Source of the DNA: Citrus sinensis | Taxonomy: Eukaryota; Streptophyta; Magnoliopsida; Sapindales; Rutaceae | Assembly (NCBI RefSeq): GCF_022201045.2 | Contig: NC_068564.1 | Location: forward strand, 29,789,001-29,853,000 | Direction: 5' to 3' | DNA: 64,000 bases | Part shown: in pieces, positions 1 to 12,611 of the stretch | How positions within the stretch are numbered: position 1 is the first letter of the stretch | Layout: every line of letters begins with the position of its first letter | Translations under genes and position numbers: made by a program | Notes under the pieces: generated by a model | Databases searched by the model: none | Seen by the model: only the letters and a program-made list of their open reading frames with translations | What the model was told of the DNA's origin: nothing

Positions 1-694
1 TACTAACAAGGAGAGCCCTCACCCAGTCACCCTTACACACTCGTCAGCACAAATTTCCACACAAGCCATCTCTCTCTTTTTTTTTTTTTCTTTTCCCTTT
101 TATAGCGGATATACCACAATTTTTTCTGGTCAGGGATTATTTTTATTTATTTTTTGAAATTAGAGATTAATTTATTTGTTTGTTTGTTTGGCTTTATTTT
201 AATTATTATAATTGTATTTTAAAAGGAGTCGAAACAGCCCCACAAATAAACTCTGCATATAGACCACTTCAGAATTGAAGAGAGAGAGAGAGAGAGAGAG
301 AGAAAAATCGAAAAGGCTTTGGCATTTGGCAATCTCAAAATCCACCTCGTGAGGGCAGAGCAGAACAGAACAGAGCAGAGCATCACCCGCACCACCAAAA
401 TAGCTCTCATTATTACTTGGCGTCTTCAAAAGCTTTACATGTTAGATGTAAGTAGAGTGGCAGCATATGAACCAGAATATTAATTGATGTTAACGAAATC
501 GAAATCGAAATCGAATGCTACTCTCATTCTCACTCTCACTCTAACTCGTTTTCCAAAACTATCCCTATCTCTCTCTCTCCACGGTTCTTTGAAACACGAT
601 AAGACAAAGAGTTAGAGAGTGCGTTGAGATTCTTCACTTCATCTGGGTTTTCTTGATTTTTGTTTTTTTTTTCTCTGCTTTTGGGTTAATAAAA
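1..694. promoter_or_regulatory. Upstream and 5' UTR region of KASII
   Basis: No coding region is recognised here. The stretch holds T-rich runs, an AG dinucleotide repeat, and a CT-rich segment from about 510 to 580 (runs of CTCTCACTCT type) that resembles the pyrimidine-rich leaders of plant housekeeping genes. The KASII start codon follows at 695. I see no convincing TATA box, so the transcription start is not placed. Short open frames on the minus strand near 200-430 are translations of the dinucleotide repeat and are not called. Confidence 0.5.
279..302. repeat. (AG)n microsatellite
   Basis: About twelve perfect AG units sit some 390 bp upstream of the KASII start codon. GA/CT repeats are common in plant promoters and 5' leaders. 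This one could be a length-variable marker. No function can be shown from the sequence. Confidence 0.9.
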
Positions 695-3600
695 ATGGCG
701 TCATCTTGTTCGTTCACATCTCCGCTGTGCACGTGGCTGGTGGCGGCTTGCATGTCCTTCACGTGCGGCAGCCGGGACCCACACCAACCGCCATCCGTGC
801 TACGTCGCTACACCAACAACAAGAGAGAAGGACTCTCAGCGGCAAGGAGGAGGAAACTTTCGGCGAAATGTGGTGTTGGTGGTGAAGTTGTAAACGGCGG
901 CTTGGTCTCGTCGTTTAGTGGATCTAGTCACAGCATTCAGAGCCTAATGGCTTCTTGCTTGCCCTTTGAGCCTTGCAACGAATATTACAGCTCCGTTTCG
1001 TCGCTTGGTTTCTTTGGTGATAATGGCTTCTCTTCGTTTTTTGGATCCAATAATAGTACTGTCACTCTTAATCGAAGGCAACGGCGACTCAGACTCAATC
1101 GAGTCACCCGTTCTGGTAACCTTTCAATCTCTTTCGTGCCCATTAGCTGCTGTATTTTGAATTCTTTACCGTGGAATCTGGGTAATGGGTTTTTTATTTT
1201 ATTTTTTTTATTAACATATGTTTTTAAAAAATAAAAATAAGTATTTATGGGGCTTAATTGGTGCTTGAAGCTGGATGACTGTATTAATTCAGCACCTTTT
1301 GTTTTATTCTATTTTATTGTGTTGTGTTGTTGAGAGAAGGCTTGTAGAATGATTGGAATGCGTGAGTCTAAGATCTTTCATGTTGATGAGATTTTCGTTT
1401 CAAATTCAATAGGTGTGAAGTTATTTACATTCAGTGACGGTCATGTGTGTTTGATGATTTTAGCTATTGATGGCTTAATTTATGATGTACAGGTAGTTGG
1501 GTCAAGAAATGTAGCTCAATTTAATTACGTGTAATTCTTTTTGTCTTTGTGACACACTGCGTGTTTATCTAAAACTCTCAGAATTCTGTGTTTTAGAAGC
1601 ATGTCGATGTCAAGGTGCGCATGTGAATTAATTGAACTTTTGGCTTTAGCAAGTTTATTGGTGATTCTCTCTCTCAGAGGTGGCTGGGTTTTGTCTAGGC
1701 TAGTGATGAATGGTTTCATAATAGTTTTTATCCTAATTAGGATTATTTTTTGGCCTTCCTTTTGTGTGACTAGTATTTGTGTTTAGCAGCTTTAATTATG
1801 TTGCTTGTAAGGCACAGTCCACTCTTTTTTTTGGAAACATATTCTTTATAATTATTGCTGGTTTATTAGACTAGTATCAATTCAATTTTGCTTGTATCAT
1901 TTTCAAACTCTCGAAATTATCGAGTTACGAAGATGCAGAGTAATTGACTAATTGCTTAGATGGAAACTGATGCAAAATGATGTTGCCATGGAAATAAGTT
2001 TTAAGTTTAAACTTTTTTTTTTTGGGTGGGTAACTAATCAAACTTGCATCCCATTTTCCATAAATTTGTCCAAAATTTAGGGGAAGCCATGGCTGTAGCT
2101 GTGCAACCTGATGAGGAAGTCACAACAAAAAAGAAACCTCATATGAAGCAAAAGCGAGTGGTTGTGACAGGGATGGGTTTGGTGAGTCCGCTTGGTCATG
2201 AACCAGATGTCTTCTACAATAATTTGCTCGAGGGTGTGAGTGGTATAAGTGAGATAGAGACTTTCGACTGTACTAGTTTTCCTACGGTAACTCTTATTCA
2301 AGATCTCTATATCCTTTTTTGTTGCTGGCTTTGAGAATTCTTTTGTGGTAATTGTTTTTCCCCTCTTCTCCTTCCCCAGAAAATTGCTGCAGAGATAAAA
2401 TCTTTCTCTACAGATGGATGGGTTGCACCAAAACTTTCCAAGAGGATGGATAAGTTTATGCTGTACCTGCTCACGGCTGGCAAGAAGGCCTTGGCGGATG
2501 GTGGAATTACAGAAGATGTCATGAATGAGTTAGATAAATCTAAATGTGGAGTTTTGATTGGCTCCGGATTGGGTGGCATGAAGGTAACCTTGTTTTTTCA
2601 TTGGTTTTAGCACAATATTTTAATAGAATTGGCATGAACATAACTTCAACCCTCCTAAATAAGATTTGTTTTATTAACTTATTACTTTGGATAATTTTTA
2701 TTTTGAACAGGTTTTTTATGATGCAATTGAGGCTTTAAGGATCTCCTACAAGAAGATGAATCCTTTTTGCGTACCTTTTGCTACTACAAATATGGGTTCT
2801 GCTATGCTTGCAATGGATCTGGTCAGCTTAAATTTATTATTTCTGCAATATTAAGCATTCAAGATAAGTCCTGATAGGTACTAGAGTTTGGGTCTGAACC
2901 TTTTAACTGCCAATCTCAGGGATGGATGGGCCCAAACTATTCAATATCTACTGCTTGTGCTACAAGTAACTTCTGTATACTGAATGCGGCAAACCATATT
3001 ATTAGAGGCGAAGCTGTAAGCTTATTGTATTCTTTATTTATTCTCTTTTCTAGATAAGTTGCACGAGTTCCTTATGTTATCTTAATATCTATTTTTTATT
3101 CATTTTATTTCCCAAATTTGATTCTGTAGATTGATTATAATATTTCTGAAATTATTATCTGATTGCAGAATTTGATGCTTTGCGGTGGCTCAGATGCTGC
3201 TGTTATACCCATTGGTATATCTTAATCCCTTTCCTTTGTTACATTCACCTCATCCTTTGTTAAAATGGCGTGGTAAAGAAATTTGCTTGTTTGTACTTTT
3301 GACTCTTGGTGCAGGGTTGGGAGGTTTTGTGGCATGCAGAGCACTTTCACAGAGGAACAACGATCCTACCAAAGCTTCTCGCCCTTGGGATATTGTAATG
3401 TTAAAATAAGTCTTGTCTTTTTTTGCTTTCTTCTTTCGTTTTGCTATCTTTCAGGCCTTTCAAAAGATTATTTGAAAAATGATTTTGTATAAACCAAGAA
3501 AAGTGAACTTATTTGATCCCGATGCATCATTTTGTAGTGAACTTACTGGAAAATAGATTGTAATAGTTAATTGGTTGAAGGTGGTTAATCAAATATACAA

Positions 3601-6600
3601 ATCCATATTTGTGACTTTACTAGTAACTCTACTTATCTGCATCATAGTTGTTACTTATTCAGAAATTCGGTGTTTTTCCATTAAACAGAATCGTGATGGA
3701 TTTGTCATGGGGGAAGGAGCTGGCGTTCTGCTTTTAGAAGAATTAGAGCATGCTAAGGTAAACAGTTTACCTCAAACGGGTCAGATCCCTTCTTATACTT
3801 GGCATATGCATTACATTTCTTGTCTGTCCGTTCAGGAGCACATCTGTAGTTAAATCGTAGGTGACCATTTTTCTTGGCTCAACTTTATTGTCATTTGTCT
3901 TGTCAATGTAGCTGGTTGAAATTACATTAAACTACTCCTTTGTATTAGTATATCCTCACTCTTTACTAATTATCAGATAGCTTTTCCTAACCTTTTCCTT
4001 AGCTGCTTCAACCTCTTATCTTCTGAAGAAACCTTTATTTTTATTATTATTATTTTTGGCCATTTTCTTGCCTGCTAAATTATGATGCAAAATAACTTTA
4101 ATGCATTAATGACCTTTGCAGAAAAGAGGTGCAAAAATCTATGCAGAATTTCGTGGTGGAAGCTTCACCTCTGATGCTTATCATATGACTGAACCACACC
4201 CTGATGGTAAAAGTGCCATGTCTTTAAGACTTAATTTTTCTGTGCAAATGAAATCATTGAATGGCTTTGGAAAATTCTATTTTATTTCAAGGAATAGATA
4301 ACTACTATTATGCAATCTCATGTCATATGTATCGAGAGTAAAATGTGACAGTCTTATGCTAGAGAACTCCCAATAAATACACACACCTCACTTAATGCCC
4401 GAGTTCTATGCTTGTGGTCACACTGCCATTATATTGTGCTAGGTCAGAACTTAGATCCTCAGCTGGATTTACCTTTTCAATCTGAACTTTCTTGGAATCT
4501 GATAGCTTCATGTTTGCTGATTATATGATACTTGCCTTCCTGGTTATTGCTTCCGTGAGACTATGTTTTTCGTTTCTGGATGCCATTTTGGAAAAGAATA
4601 AATGTTGCTCTTGTCATAACCTAGTATAGTGAATACAAATATCAGTAGGGGTTTCCCAGTACCAAATGCGGCATTTTCGCATTTTCTTTTCTTGTACTAA
4701 TTAGACAGATAAATTACAAAAAGAGTTGGAATTTTCAATTCCTTACGCATTCATTTTATTTTTATAATTGGTTATTTCTTCTTGATTGACTTCTCTTATC
4801 CATTTATTCTAATATTTTAAGGACATTTTTAGATAAATACCTTTGTTGAATGCTTATTTAATGTGCCCTGCATCAATTCTTAGTGTTTTTTTTCTCTTAC
4901 TACATTTCAAGTCATTATCCAAAAACTGGAGAGTGCATTTTGCCTAAGCATATAACTGTGTCAGTTATTTGGATAGTTGTTATTAAATTTAACCTATCTT
5001 ATGCTAATACTTTGAGCTGCAATGTACCCCGGCAACTGCTGCTGTTCCTACTTCCAACTCTTCCTAATCTGTTATTTTCACTCATTTGTGCACTTTCATC
5101 TGATTGCTGCTCTTCCTAATCTGTTAAAATCCACCATTTTGTACACTTTTTTTCAGCTTACAATTCTATTAGGGTTGCTTTGTCAGTGTTAGTTTATGAT
5201 CCTTAAATAATTTCTGAAGTGTAAAGAAAATATGAACTTAATTCATGACCGATTAGATAACTAATAGATGAAATTTTTTGTAGTTCAATCTAGAACTTCT
5301 TGTTTATGGTGTCCTGCTTCACAAGTATTTTTTTAGGCTTTGTGTGATTGTCCTGAGTTATTATTAGGTGATATCATGCTTGGTGGAGTTCAGGACTATC
5401 ATTGCTTCTCTTAGCTGGGTGAAATTTCTGACAACGCCGTAAATGTGCCAACCTAATGCGAGCAGGATCTCAAGCTCAGCTCAATGATTTGAATCATTGT
5501 TGAGCTGAATTCAAGCTTGAGCAGAGTTTAATGTGATCAGATTGAGTTTGGCTCACAAGCCACAGCTAATTTTCAGATTACTGGCCCATACCCTTTAATA
5601 TCTAGTGATGATATACCTTAATATTATCTAGTAATATAAGTAATATACACATGTTGAGCCTACTGTGAGGTGAGTGGAAGATGTTTGCGATTGGCTCAAA
5701 AGTACAAACTTTAATATTATCTTTGCTCTTGGCCTAAAAATAAGCAAGCGCAAGCGACCAATAGACAAACCAATGATGAGCTGAAGTAGCCAAGATAGTT
5801 TTACAGCCCTGGTTTTTGAGAGAGATGAATAGGTGCAGGAAGAAACTTAGAGTCTAGTTAGGAAAGATTAGAAATTAGCTATAGCGGACCATCAATTCAC
5901 TTTGGATTTTGCTTTTCTAATATCCTGCATCTCTTATCACTAAATCGCATACAAATTGGAAAAAAAACTACTAGCTCCTGGTATCCATGCTTTCATTGGT
6001 TTCAAGCTGATTATGTCAAGTAATTCATATATTTAATAATACATTGATTGTAAAAGTTGTTAGAATTGATTTTTATTCCCTCGTTATTACTAATGGTGAT
6101 TATTCTTTTAGCCTACCAAGAGAGTTAATTGGTTGCTTCTCATTTTTTGGGAATTATCCACAGCAATTAATGATAGCCCAATCTGGAAACTATCACATTT
6201 TTGGCTCACATCTTTTCAGAAACTTGGTTCTCTGTTCTCATGTGAAAGCCTAAACTGATATCCTTTCTGTCCCATCAAAAAATCAGGGGTTGGTGTAATT
6301 CTCTGCATAGAGAAGGCATTAGCACATTCTGGGGTCTCCAGGGAAGATGTAAATTATATAAATGCACATGCAACATCCACACCAGCTGGAGACATTAAAG
6401 AATATCAAGCTCTTATTCATTGTTTTGGCCAGAATCGTGGGGTAATTAGACGCTTATAATAATTATTTCTTTGTGAGCTGTCTGTCTGTAATATTATTTC
6501 CTTGTGATGTTGACAAGATCTCCAATATGCACAGTTAAGGGTAAACTCAACAAAATCTATGATTGGTCACTTACTGGGAGCAGCTGGAGCTGTAGAAGCC

Positions 6601-7174
6601 ATTGCAGTTGTGCAGGTAACACCATTTTATCATTTAACTTATGCTTGCTTACAAATTTAAAATCAAAATGAAAATTAGGATTATATGTATTGTTTTGTAC
6701 CTTTGCCTCGTTTTTAAAATGAATTTTTTGATTGACTTCTGTATATAATTATTCCTCAGCTAGTTGTGATTCTTTGGTTTCATTTTTCCTTTTATTTGTT
6801 ATTGACATGGTTATTGCATATCTCTGATAGGCAATAAGGACTGGGTGGATTCATCCAAATATCAACCTGGAAAACCCAGATGGAGTAGTGGTATGTTGGC
6901 CCTTTGTGGGCTTTTTTTTTTTTTTTGGTTTAAACATCTAAGTTGACAATGAAGATTAATGATATTATTATTGTTCTCAGCCTTGGTAAATGATTGTTTT
7001 TCCTATCTTATCATTATCGGTGTGAGATTACCTGATGTTTCCAAGCCATTGATTCAGGACACGAATGTGCTTGTGGGCCCAAAGAAAGAGAGACTAGAGG
7101 TTAAGGCAGCATTGTCTAACTCATTTGGATTTGGCGGCCACAATTCATCAATCATTTTTTCTCCATACAAGTAA
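695..7174 (+). CDS. KAS2: 3-oxoacyl-[ACP] synthase II, chloroplastic (KASII)
   Basis: Plastid condensing enzyme that extends palmitoyl-ACP (C16) to stearoyl-ACP (C18). Thirteen exons by GT/AG sites and phase: 695-1115, 2081-2286, 2380-2583, 2711-2821, 2920-3015, 3169-3214, 3315-3394, 3689-3757, 4122-4206, 6287-6441, 6535-6615, 6831-6890, 7058-7174. They join in frame to 576 aa. Residues 1 to about 130 are Ser/Arg-rich and acid-poor, as in a chloroplast transit peptide. The synthase starts near residue 155 (RVVVTGMGLVSPLG). Active-site Cys327 lies in STACATSN, His467 in NAHATSTP, and Lys498/His503 in TKSMIGHLLGAAG. The C-terminal GFGGHNSS loop is present. Intron 9 is unusually long (2,080 bp). 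The ATG at 695 is chosen because it opens the transit peptide; a TTG-initiated extension from 653 is unlikely. Length, domain order and catalytic residues all fit a functional plant KASII. Confidence 0.95.
5469..5521. repeat. Imperfect palindrome in KASII intron 9
   Basis: The two arms begin with CTCAAGCT and end with AGCTTGAG, and the centre reads AATGATTTGAATCATT. The single strand could fold into a hairpin of roughly 20 bp with small bulges. It lies in the 2,080-bp intron and is the only notable structure I saw there. It may be the remnant of a small inverted-repeat transposon, but no target duplication was found. Confidence 0.5.
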
Positions 7175-9806
7175 ATTAGTTGTGGTGTTACCACTCCTAA
7201 CTGTTGCTGTATGATGCTTAAGGTATGTCTGCGGTTTGTTTCCTCTCTTTTAAAATTAGGTATTTGGTAATGAGAAACCACATATAATGCAATCTGCGAT
7301 CGTTAGACCTATACCTTCTTTGATTCTGATGTTCCACATGAGGAAATGTAAGAGGAAAAATTGCTTGTAGTGTGGGACTTCTATTAAGTAATCTTGGAGA
7401 TTTAAGTAGAATGATATCATGTAAACAATATTAAATGAGCATTGACAAGCACTATACATCTTGCAGAGTACTAAGACGAATTTCATGATATATGATGTCC
7501 AGTCGAATGTGACATGTTATGCTTCTTTGGTTGGACAGTAGATGGCATAAGACTGATGAACAGCTGTAGACTTTGGAAAGATGGCACTAGAAAAGTTCGT
7601 CAAGTGATCATTGTGAAATTACTCTTGCTGATACTGTTATTAGAGTTTCTATTTATCTAAAATAGTCACAGCAGGGCTTGGCGTTTCTTGACATGAGCCA
7701 TTATGCATGCAGCACTGGCCTTGTTGGTTTCTTGTTTCTATGTGAAAGTAGCTGGCTGATCGGATTGTTCTGACAGTTAATTGTAATGAATTTTTTAAGC
7801 AAGCAATTTACCTAGGCTAGCTTATGTAACAGCAAACAAGCCAAAAAAGTGATTGCATGCGAGTTTTTCTGGCTCTCATTTTTTAATGTGCACTGAATAA
7901 TATCGATTTTGGACGAGGAAAATGTGCAACTCAAGCCTTCAAATGGAAATGATCCGTGCTTGGAATGAAATGAAGTGTTAGTAGTATGCGACTTATTAAG
8001 CGCGTGCCTAGGTTTGCTTCCAGAGTATGTTGCATTTGTTAAAGATTTTCTTGTTAGTAACAAGTTTTATTGTAAAATTTGTTTATAGTCATATTTTATA
8101 TATGAATAATTTTTATTTAATCATAGAAAATTATGATCTCAATTTGAGTTAGTTATGAATAATAATAATATACTTCACATCATAATAAGTTACAATTTTT
8201 ATAGATTTACAAATTTTTTTCAACATAATGATAATTATTTGAAAAATAAATGTTATGTTACATTAAAAGTTAAAGATAGAATAAATTATTTTTTTAAAGT
8301 TATTCTGATAATAATTTATTCTTTAAAGTTGTTACTAAATCATTGTTTAATATTTATATAAATTGTATTGGGAGAAAAATGTTAAACATAATGCAATCGA
8401 TTGGGCCTTTAAGAAGGCTCTGCATTTTCCCAGTCACATAAGATTAATGTAGTACCTATTTTATTTCTATACCACTTGAAGTAAGAATAATTATGTCAAA
8501 CCAATAATTTTTGTAATCATACCTTTATTAACTTATAACTTTTTTATAATAATAAAAATGAGTTATTATCATTTCACTACTTCAAAAATTGATAAATATC
8601 AAATGACTATAAAAAGTATTGTCTTCTATCATTTTCTTATTATGTTTTTATAAAAAAAATATTATTTTATTATTTTTCCGTTACAATCATTAGTTGATCA
8701 GTTAGTTAACTAATAAAATATTAATTTTACCTTTGATGATTAGAATGCTAAAATGAATTAGAAAAGTAGACGGTTCTATAATTGGGCAAGAAGATAACCA
8801 AGCAGGGCATGAGCCCAAAATCACTACTTTCAATAAACACTCATCTTTGGACTGGAATTGCAACAAGTCAAAGAGTGGACATCCCTTCCTCCCGACCTGC
8901 TGCCTACCAATATCCAGCGAACACACACAACCTCTCTTACTTCTTCACTTGCTCCACCTGTATCATATAAACCTCAACCCTCCACAACCAGGCCCCACCT
9001 TTTTGTTCTTTTCATTGATCATAATCCTCAGAATTGGTAAGGACAAGAATATAGATGAATTTGACAATCTAAGACCATGCATTAGCATCATTCAAAAGCC
9101 GCAATGAGTGGGCAAGCCAAGGCAGCGAGGGGTCACAGTCCGGATGACAATGGAATTGGCAACGTCATCATGCTTGGATAATTGATTGTGGAAATTTGTA
9201 TATTCATTGGCGGTTTTGGTTTCTTTGGTGGAAGCAGATTGAGAGGCCAAGGTGCAAGTACACAGCATCAAATAGAGGGCTTGATTACATATTGAGAAGT
9301 ATAGAAATGAATGCGTACAACATCATGTCCAGGATGAGTAATGCTATCTAAACAAAACAAAAGGTAACAAACGAATTGACATTTTGAAAAGATGCAATTA
9401 CGAAGCTTTTCGCAATTAAAGAATTACCCTGACAATAATTGAAATAACTCTGAATAGAACTGTCCCCCAATGACCAATGGTACTCCACTGGATAAGCATA
9501 CTGATAAATCCTCCACTTTATCAGGGTCAGATGACTGATATATAAGACCTGCAGTGTAACACTTCTCCCGGTCTGAGTAAATAGTAGGTTGACATCATAA
9601 AACCGATATCCATTAAATCTTCAACATCCGCCCAGTAATTTGTTAAGTTCCAATAAAATAGAAAGTAGAAGGTCAGTCAGTCTTTGAAGCATAATTAAAA
9701 GAAAAACAATCCCCTCAAAAATATAACTTCAGTTGAAAAATGAAGTGCTTCAAATAATAGATTAAACAGAATAGCAAACTTCCATCCACTGCGAGAAAGA
9801 AACAAC
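7175..9806. other. KASII 3' region and intergenic DNA
   Basis: The KASII 3' UTR must lie in the first few hundred bases, but no unambiguous AATAAA signal was found. From about 8,090 to 8,770 the sequence is very AT-rich with short A/T runs. From 8,780 to 9,300 base composition is closer to coding, with several short open frames on both strands, none of which I recognise. The right end abuts the RRP12-like remnant. Confidence 0.5.
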
Positions 9807-10038
9807 CTGCAAACAACCTTCCTCATCTTTAGCAGACTCCTGTAAAATTGAGACAGAAGAGACAACAATTCACGAGCAGATGATTTCAGCACATTTAAAT
9901 TATCAGTAGCAACCTGTGTGGTATAATAATGGGCGATAGCTCGCTGGCTACTGTACTTATTTCTATACTAGATAAACCATTTTTCCGTTCAAGAGTTTAT
10001 TCATTTTGTTGAGTTAAATTCTGCAGACTGGAGCATAT
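9807..10038 (-). pseudogene. RRP12-like pseudogene, downstream piece
   Basis: Minus-strand sequence here resembles the middle of plant RRP12-like HEAT/ARM-repeat proteins, which act in ribosome biogenesis; the comparison is from memory. Recognisable blocks are ICSSLQNLTQQNE followed at once by a TAA stop, then in another frame AIAHYYTTQVATDNLNVLKS, SARELLSLLSQF and SAKDEEGCLQ. At least one stop and two frame changes break it. A GT donor-like site follows at 9,805-9,806 on the minus strand. The first bases (10,038 downward) continue directly from the piece at 23,028-23,216 once the LTR element and one CATAT copy are removed, so the retrotransposon landed inside this gene remnant. Confidence 0.65.
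10034..10038. repeat. Target-site duplication CATAT (left)
   Basis: Five bases CATAT lie directly before the TG that opens the left LTR. The same five bases follow the CA that closes the right LTR at 23,023. A 5-bp duplication is the usual footprint of LTR-retrotransposon integrase. Confidence 0.9.
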
Positions 10039-10994
10039 TGTTTTCGGCTGATTTTGGGTTAATGAATAAAAAACCACAAAACCAACGCAAGAGCAATAAA
10101 TTTATATTTTTGTCGGGGAGCGGGGTACCTCGCTTGTTCGGCACGTGCGGGCTGTTTGGGATTTTTGTGGAGTGAAGGAGGATTGAGATGACGGTGGATA
10201 TGGAGGGGGTCTGACTTCAGGTGCGGAGGGCTGGTGAAACTCGCCTTAAACCTGCGAAACAACCAAAAAGATGTCAGAGGTGGAGCCGGGGGTGGCCGGC
10301 GACCACACTCCGACGCTCAAGTCAGAGTTGGGTTATCTCAGGTTAGAGAGCTTGCAAGCTCTCGGTAATGGAGATTTTGAGGTTGAAGAAACCTTCGTTT
10401 TTTTTGGTGAGTGTGTTCCCTTCCTTGATAAAAATTAAACCTGAGTATTTATATGGTGTACCCCGGTCGCCGTGCCACCTGGCGCTATTTTAGTGGCGTT
10501 CCCTGCTGTCATGTCAGGAATATTCTTATTTTTATGCGTAAGGCGGCTTAGACGTTTCAAAAACATCAGTGGAGAGCAAGTATGTGGCATATTCACGTGT
10601 TGGGCGTAGTGGAGTGGTCCCGCGTACCTCTGCAATTCCGTTGTAATTTTGCAGGTATAGCAGGAAAAGCTGGTGGTCCCAACTGTCACAATATCACACT
10701 TTTGGCGGATTCGCTGGCGTGACAGGCGGCTGTCTCCTCTTTCGCGGCACAAGATTTCCTTATTTTTCGACACGTATCAAACCGATCTTTTTGAGATTCA
10801 GGGCCCACATATTCCTTCACATATTTACGAAGATTTTTGTATCCTCTCATGGTGTACCTGAGGTACCCCCAGAGTCCTTAGGGTAGCCGGGGTACCTAGG
10901 GTACCCGAGGTACCCAAGGTATCCGAAATAAATTAATCTCTTAAATATCGACACGTGGCGCTTCATCATTAGCCTCATATTTCCTTCCCAAACA
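10039..10994 (-). repeat. 3' LTR (relative to the element's transcription)
   Basis: 956 bp. On the element's coding strand it begins TGTTTGGG and ends AAAACA. It matches the copy at 22,067-23,022 at every base I compared, and the short open frames in both copies give identical translations. It holds five GGTACC hexamers, three of them in tandem at 9-bp spacing (10,891-10,914). Confidence 0.95.
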
Positions 10995-11010
10995 ACATCC
11001 CCCTAGTTTC
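10995..11010 (-). other. Polypurine tract
   Basis: On the minus strand the bases before the 3' LTR read GAAACTAGGGGGATGT. This purine-rich stretch with a G5 run directly abuts the LTR, where reverse transcription primes plus-strand DNA in LTR elements. The last three bases are not purine-pure, so the exact cleavage point is uncertain. Confidence 0.7.
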
Positions 11011-11466
11011 TTTGTGGCGAATGTAACTGAGGCACAAGAAACTCTTGGAGGAACTGTACGTGACACGTGCCGATATTTACGCACTGAACTGATGCATGTC
11101 TTCTTGAAGGAACATCCTCCTGATTTTTTTTTTTTTTTTTTTTTTTTAAAGATGGGAACGAACAGTTGTCTTCATGTCTCTCTCTCCTTTTTCTTGGGAA
11201 GTGGCAGCCGTCTGACATGCAGTTTGAATTAAAAAAATCAAACTCACGCAAACATCCCTGATCTTCTTTTCGTGCAGTGTGCTCTGTCAGGTTTAATTAA
11301 CACCCCTGATGTAAATGTCAATCTCTTGTCGTTTATTTTGAAAATCCCAACATAATCTCCCATCAAATTTAATTACTTCCAGTGGCTTCTTGCTTGCTCT
11401 GGCTTTTAAAATTCAAAAACCAACCAAATCATTTCAACCTCCAGCTTCACGCATTTTTTTTTCTTT

Positions 11467-11476
11467 TATATATAAA
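11467..11476 (+). promoter_or_regulatory. TATA-like box for the antisense gene
   Basis: TATATATAAA lies on the plus strand about 1.1 kb before the antisense gene's ATG and outside the LTR. With the candidate 5' UTR intron it would give a plausible plant transcription unit reading against Gag-Pol. The location is suggestive only; no transcript evidence is available. Confidence 0.35.
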
Positions 11477-11569
11477 TCACCTACTGCACGTTTTTATTTT
11501 CCCTTTATTCTACAATCCCCAGGCACTTTTCATCTTCTTCTCCAAACTCCAACGCCACCCCATCTCCAC

Positions 11570-12027
11570 TTTTTCTTTTTATTCTACTTTTTTCTTCTTG
11601 TCCTTTCGTCTTCCATCTCCTTTTTTCTCTTTTTTTTTTTTTTGCTTGCTCACTCTCAGCCCCCTATTAAATTTTCTTTCTCTTTTCTTCTTCTTCCTTT
11701 TTTCTTCTTTCTTTTTCCCTTTTTTTTTTTTTTTTTTTTTTGTCGGCCTTGGCTCCCGTGATTTCCAGTGGTGGCGTGACAACGGTGTTCGGCTGGTGGT
11801 GCAGTAATCTCCTTGTGGTAAGCCATCTTCTCCCCCCATTTTGCTCCTTCGTTTCTTCCAGGGGCCTCTTCTTCTTCTTCTCATTTTTTTTTTTAATCCA
11901 TGCTCCTCTCTTTTTGTTTTCTTTTAAATCATTCTGGAGGCTTTTCTCTTTCTCTTTATTATTTTTTTTTTTTGACTTCCAGGCTCCTTTTTTTTTTTTT
12001 TTTTTTTCCTCTTTTTTTTTTTTTCCT

Positions 12028-12058
<31 letters not shown>

Positions 12059-12235
12059 TGTCTTCCAGGCTCTTTTTTTTTTTTTTTTTTTACTTCCTCT
12101 TTTTTTTTATCTCCAGGCTTCTCCTTTTTTTTTTTTTTGTACGTCCAAGCTTCTCTTTTTTTTTCTTTTTTCTTCCTCTCTTTTTTTTTTTTTTTTATCT
12201 CCAGACTTCCCTTTTTTTTTTTCTCTAATGGGTTT
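11570..12235. repeat. T-rich minisatellite with repeated TCCAGGCT spacers
   Basis: Runs of 9 to 24 T, with some C, alternate with short spacers of the form CTTCCAGGCTC or ATCTCCAGGCTTC. Spacer copies are seen near 11,858, 11,976, 12,060, 12,109, 12,142 and 12,197. The pattern is an irregular tandem repeat with units of about 35-80 bp. On the plus strand each unit is a long pyrimidine tract followed by CCAG|G, which is the form of a 3' splice site. On the element's coding strand it is A/purine-rich and lies upstream of the polypurine tract. Confidence 0.75.
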
Positions 12236-12611
12236 CATTGTGTCTATGACAGCCTCTGGACAGCTCCATCTTTTGAGCAATTTTTGGCGATTTGCGACTT
12301 CTCTTTGCGATTTATAGTCTAAAACTTACTTATTGGCGACTGAAATTTGCTACTCTTGGTGAGATCTAGGTATAAAATTTTTCATACCTATTTTTGACTT
12401 CTTTATTTTGAAGAAGAATGTTGTGGCTTTGTTTTTGGATTTGTTTCTGGTTTTCATGCGAAGTGTTGGCATTTTTTTTTTTTTTGTTTATGCTTTTATT
12501 GGTGGATGTTGGTGTTTGGCTTGTGATGGATGAGGTTTGAAGTTGTGGGGGTATGTTTTGATGTGGAGTTTTTCTTTTTCAACTTGTGTTTGGTGTTTTT
12601 AGGAGAGCAAG

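Larger units (their letters stand above)
11011..12611. other. Untranslated region between 3' LTR and antisense gene
   Basis: No protein is called here. On the plus strand it contains a TATA-like box (11,467-11,476), a very T-rich tract (about 11,570-12,235), and a candidate 5' UTR intron. That intron would have donor CTTG|GTGAGAT at 12,359 and acceptor TTTTTAG at 12,602, ending nine bases before the antisense gene's ATG. Open frames here encode only runs of Phe, Leu, Ser or Lys and are artefacts of the T tract. Confidence 0.6.

Noticed and set aside
199-429. Minus-strand open frames upstream of KASII with SLSLSLSL runs
   Set aside because: They translate the AG microsatellite and lack any other support.
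10059-10861. Open frames inside the LTRs (67 and 112 codons on minus, 62 on plus), present in both copies
   Set aside because: The only reason they are conserved is that the LTRs are identical. They have no recognisable features, and the minus-strand 67-codon frame is only the in-frame upstream extension of Gag-Pol's counterpart in the other LTR.
11382-12322. Several overlapping open frames rich in Phe, Leu, Ser or Lys
   Set aside because: They are translations of the T-rich tract, with no domain or codon signal.
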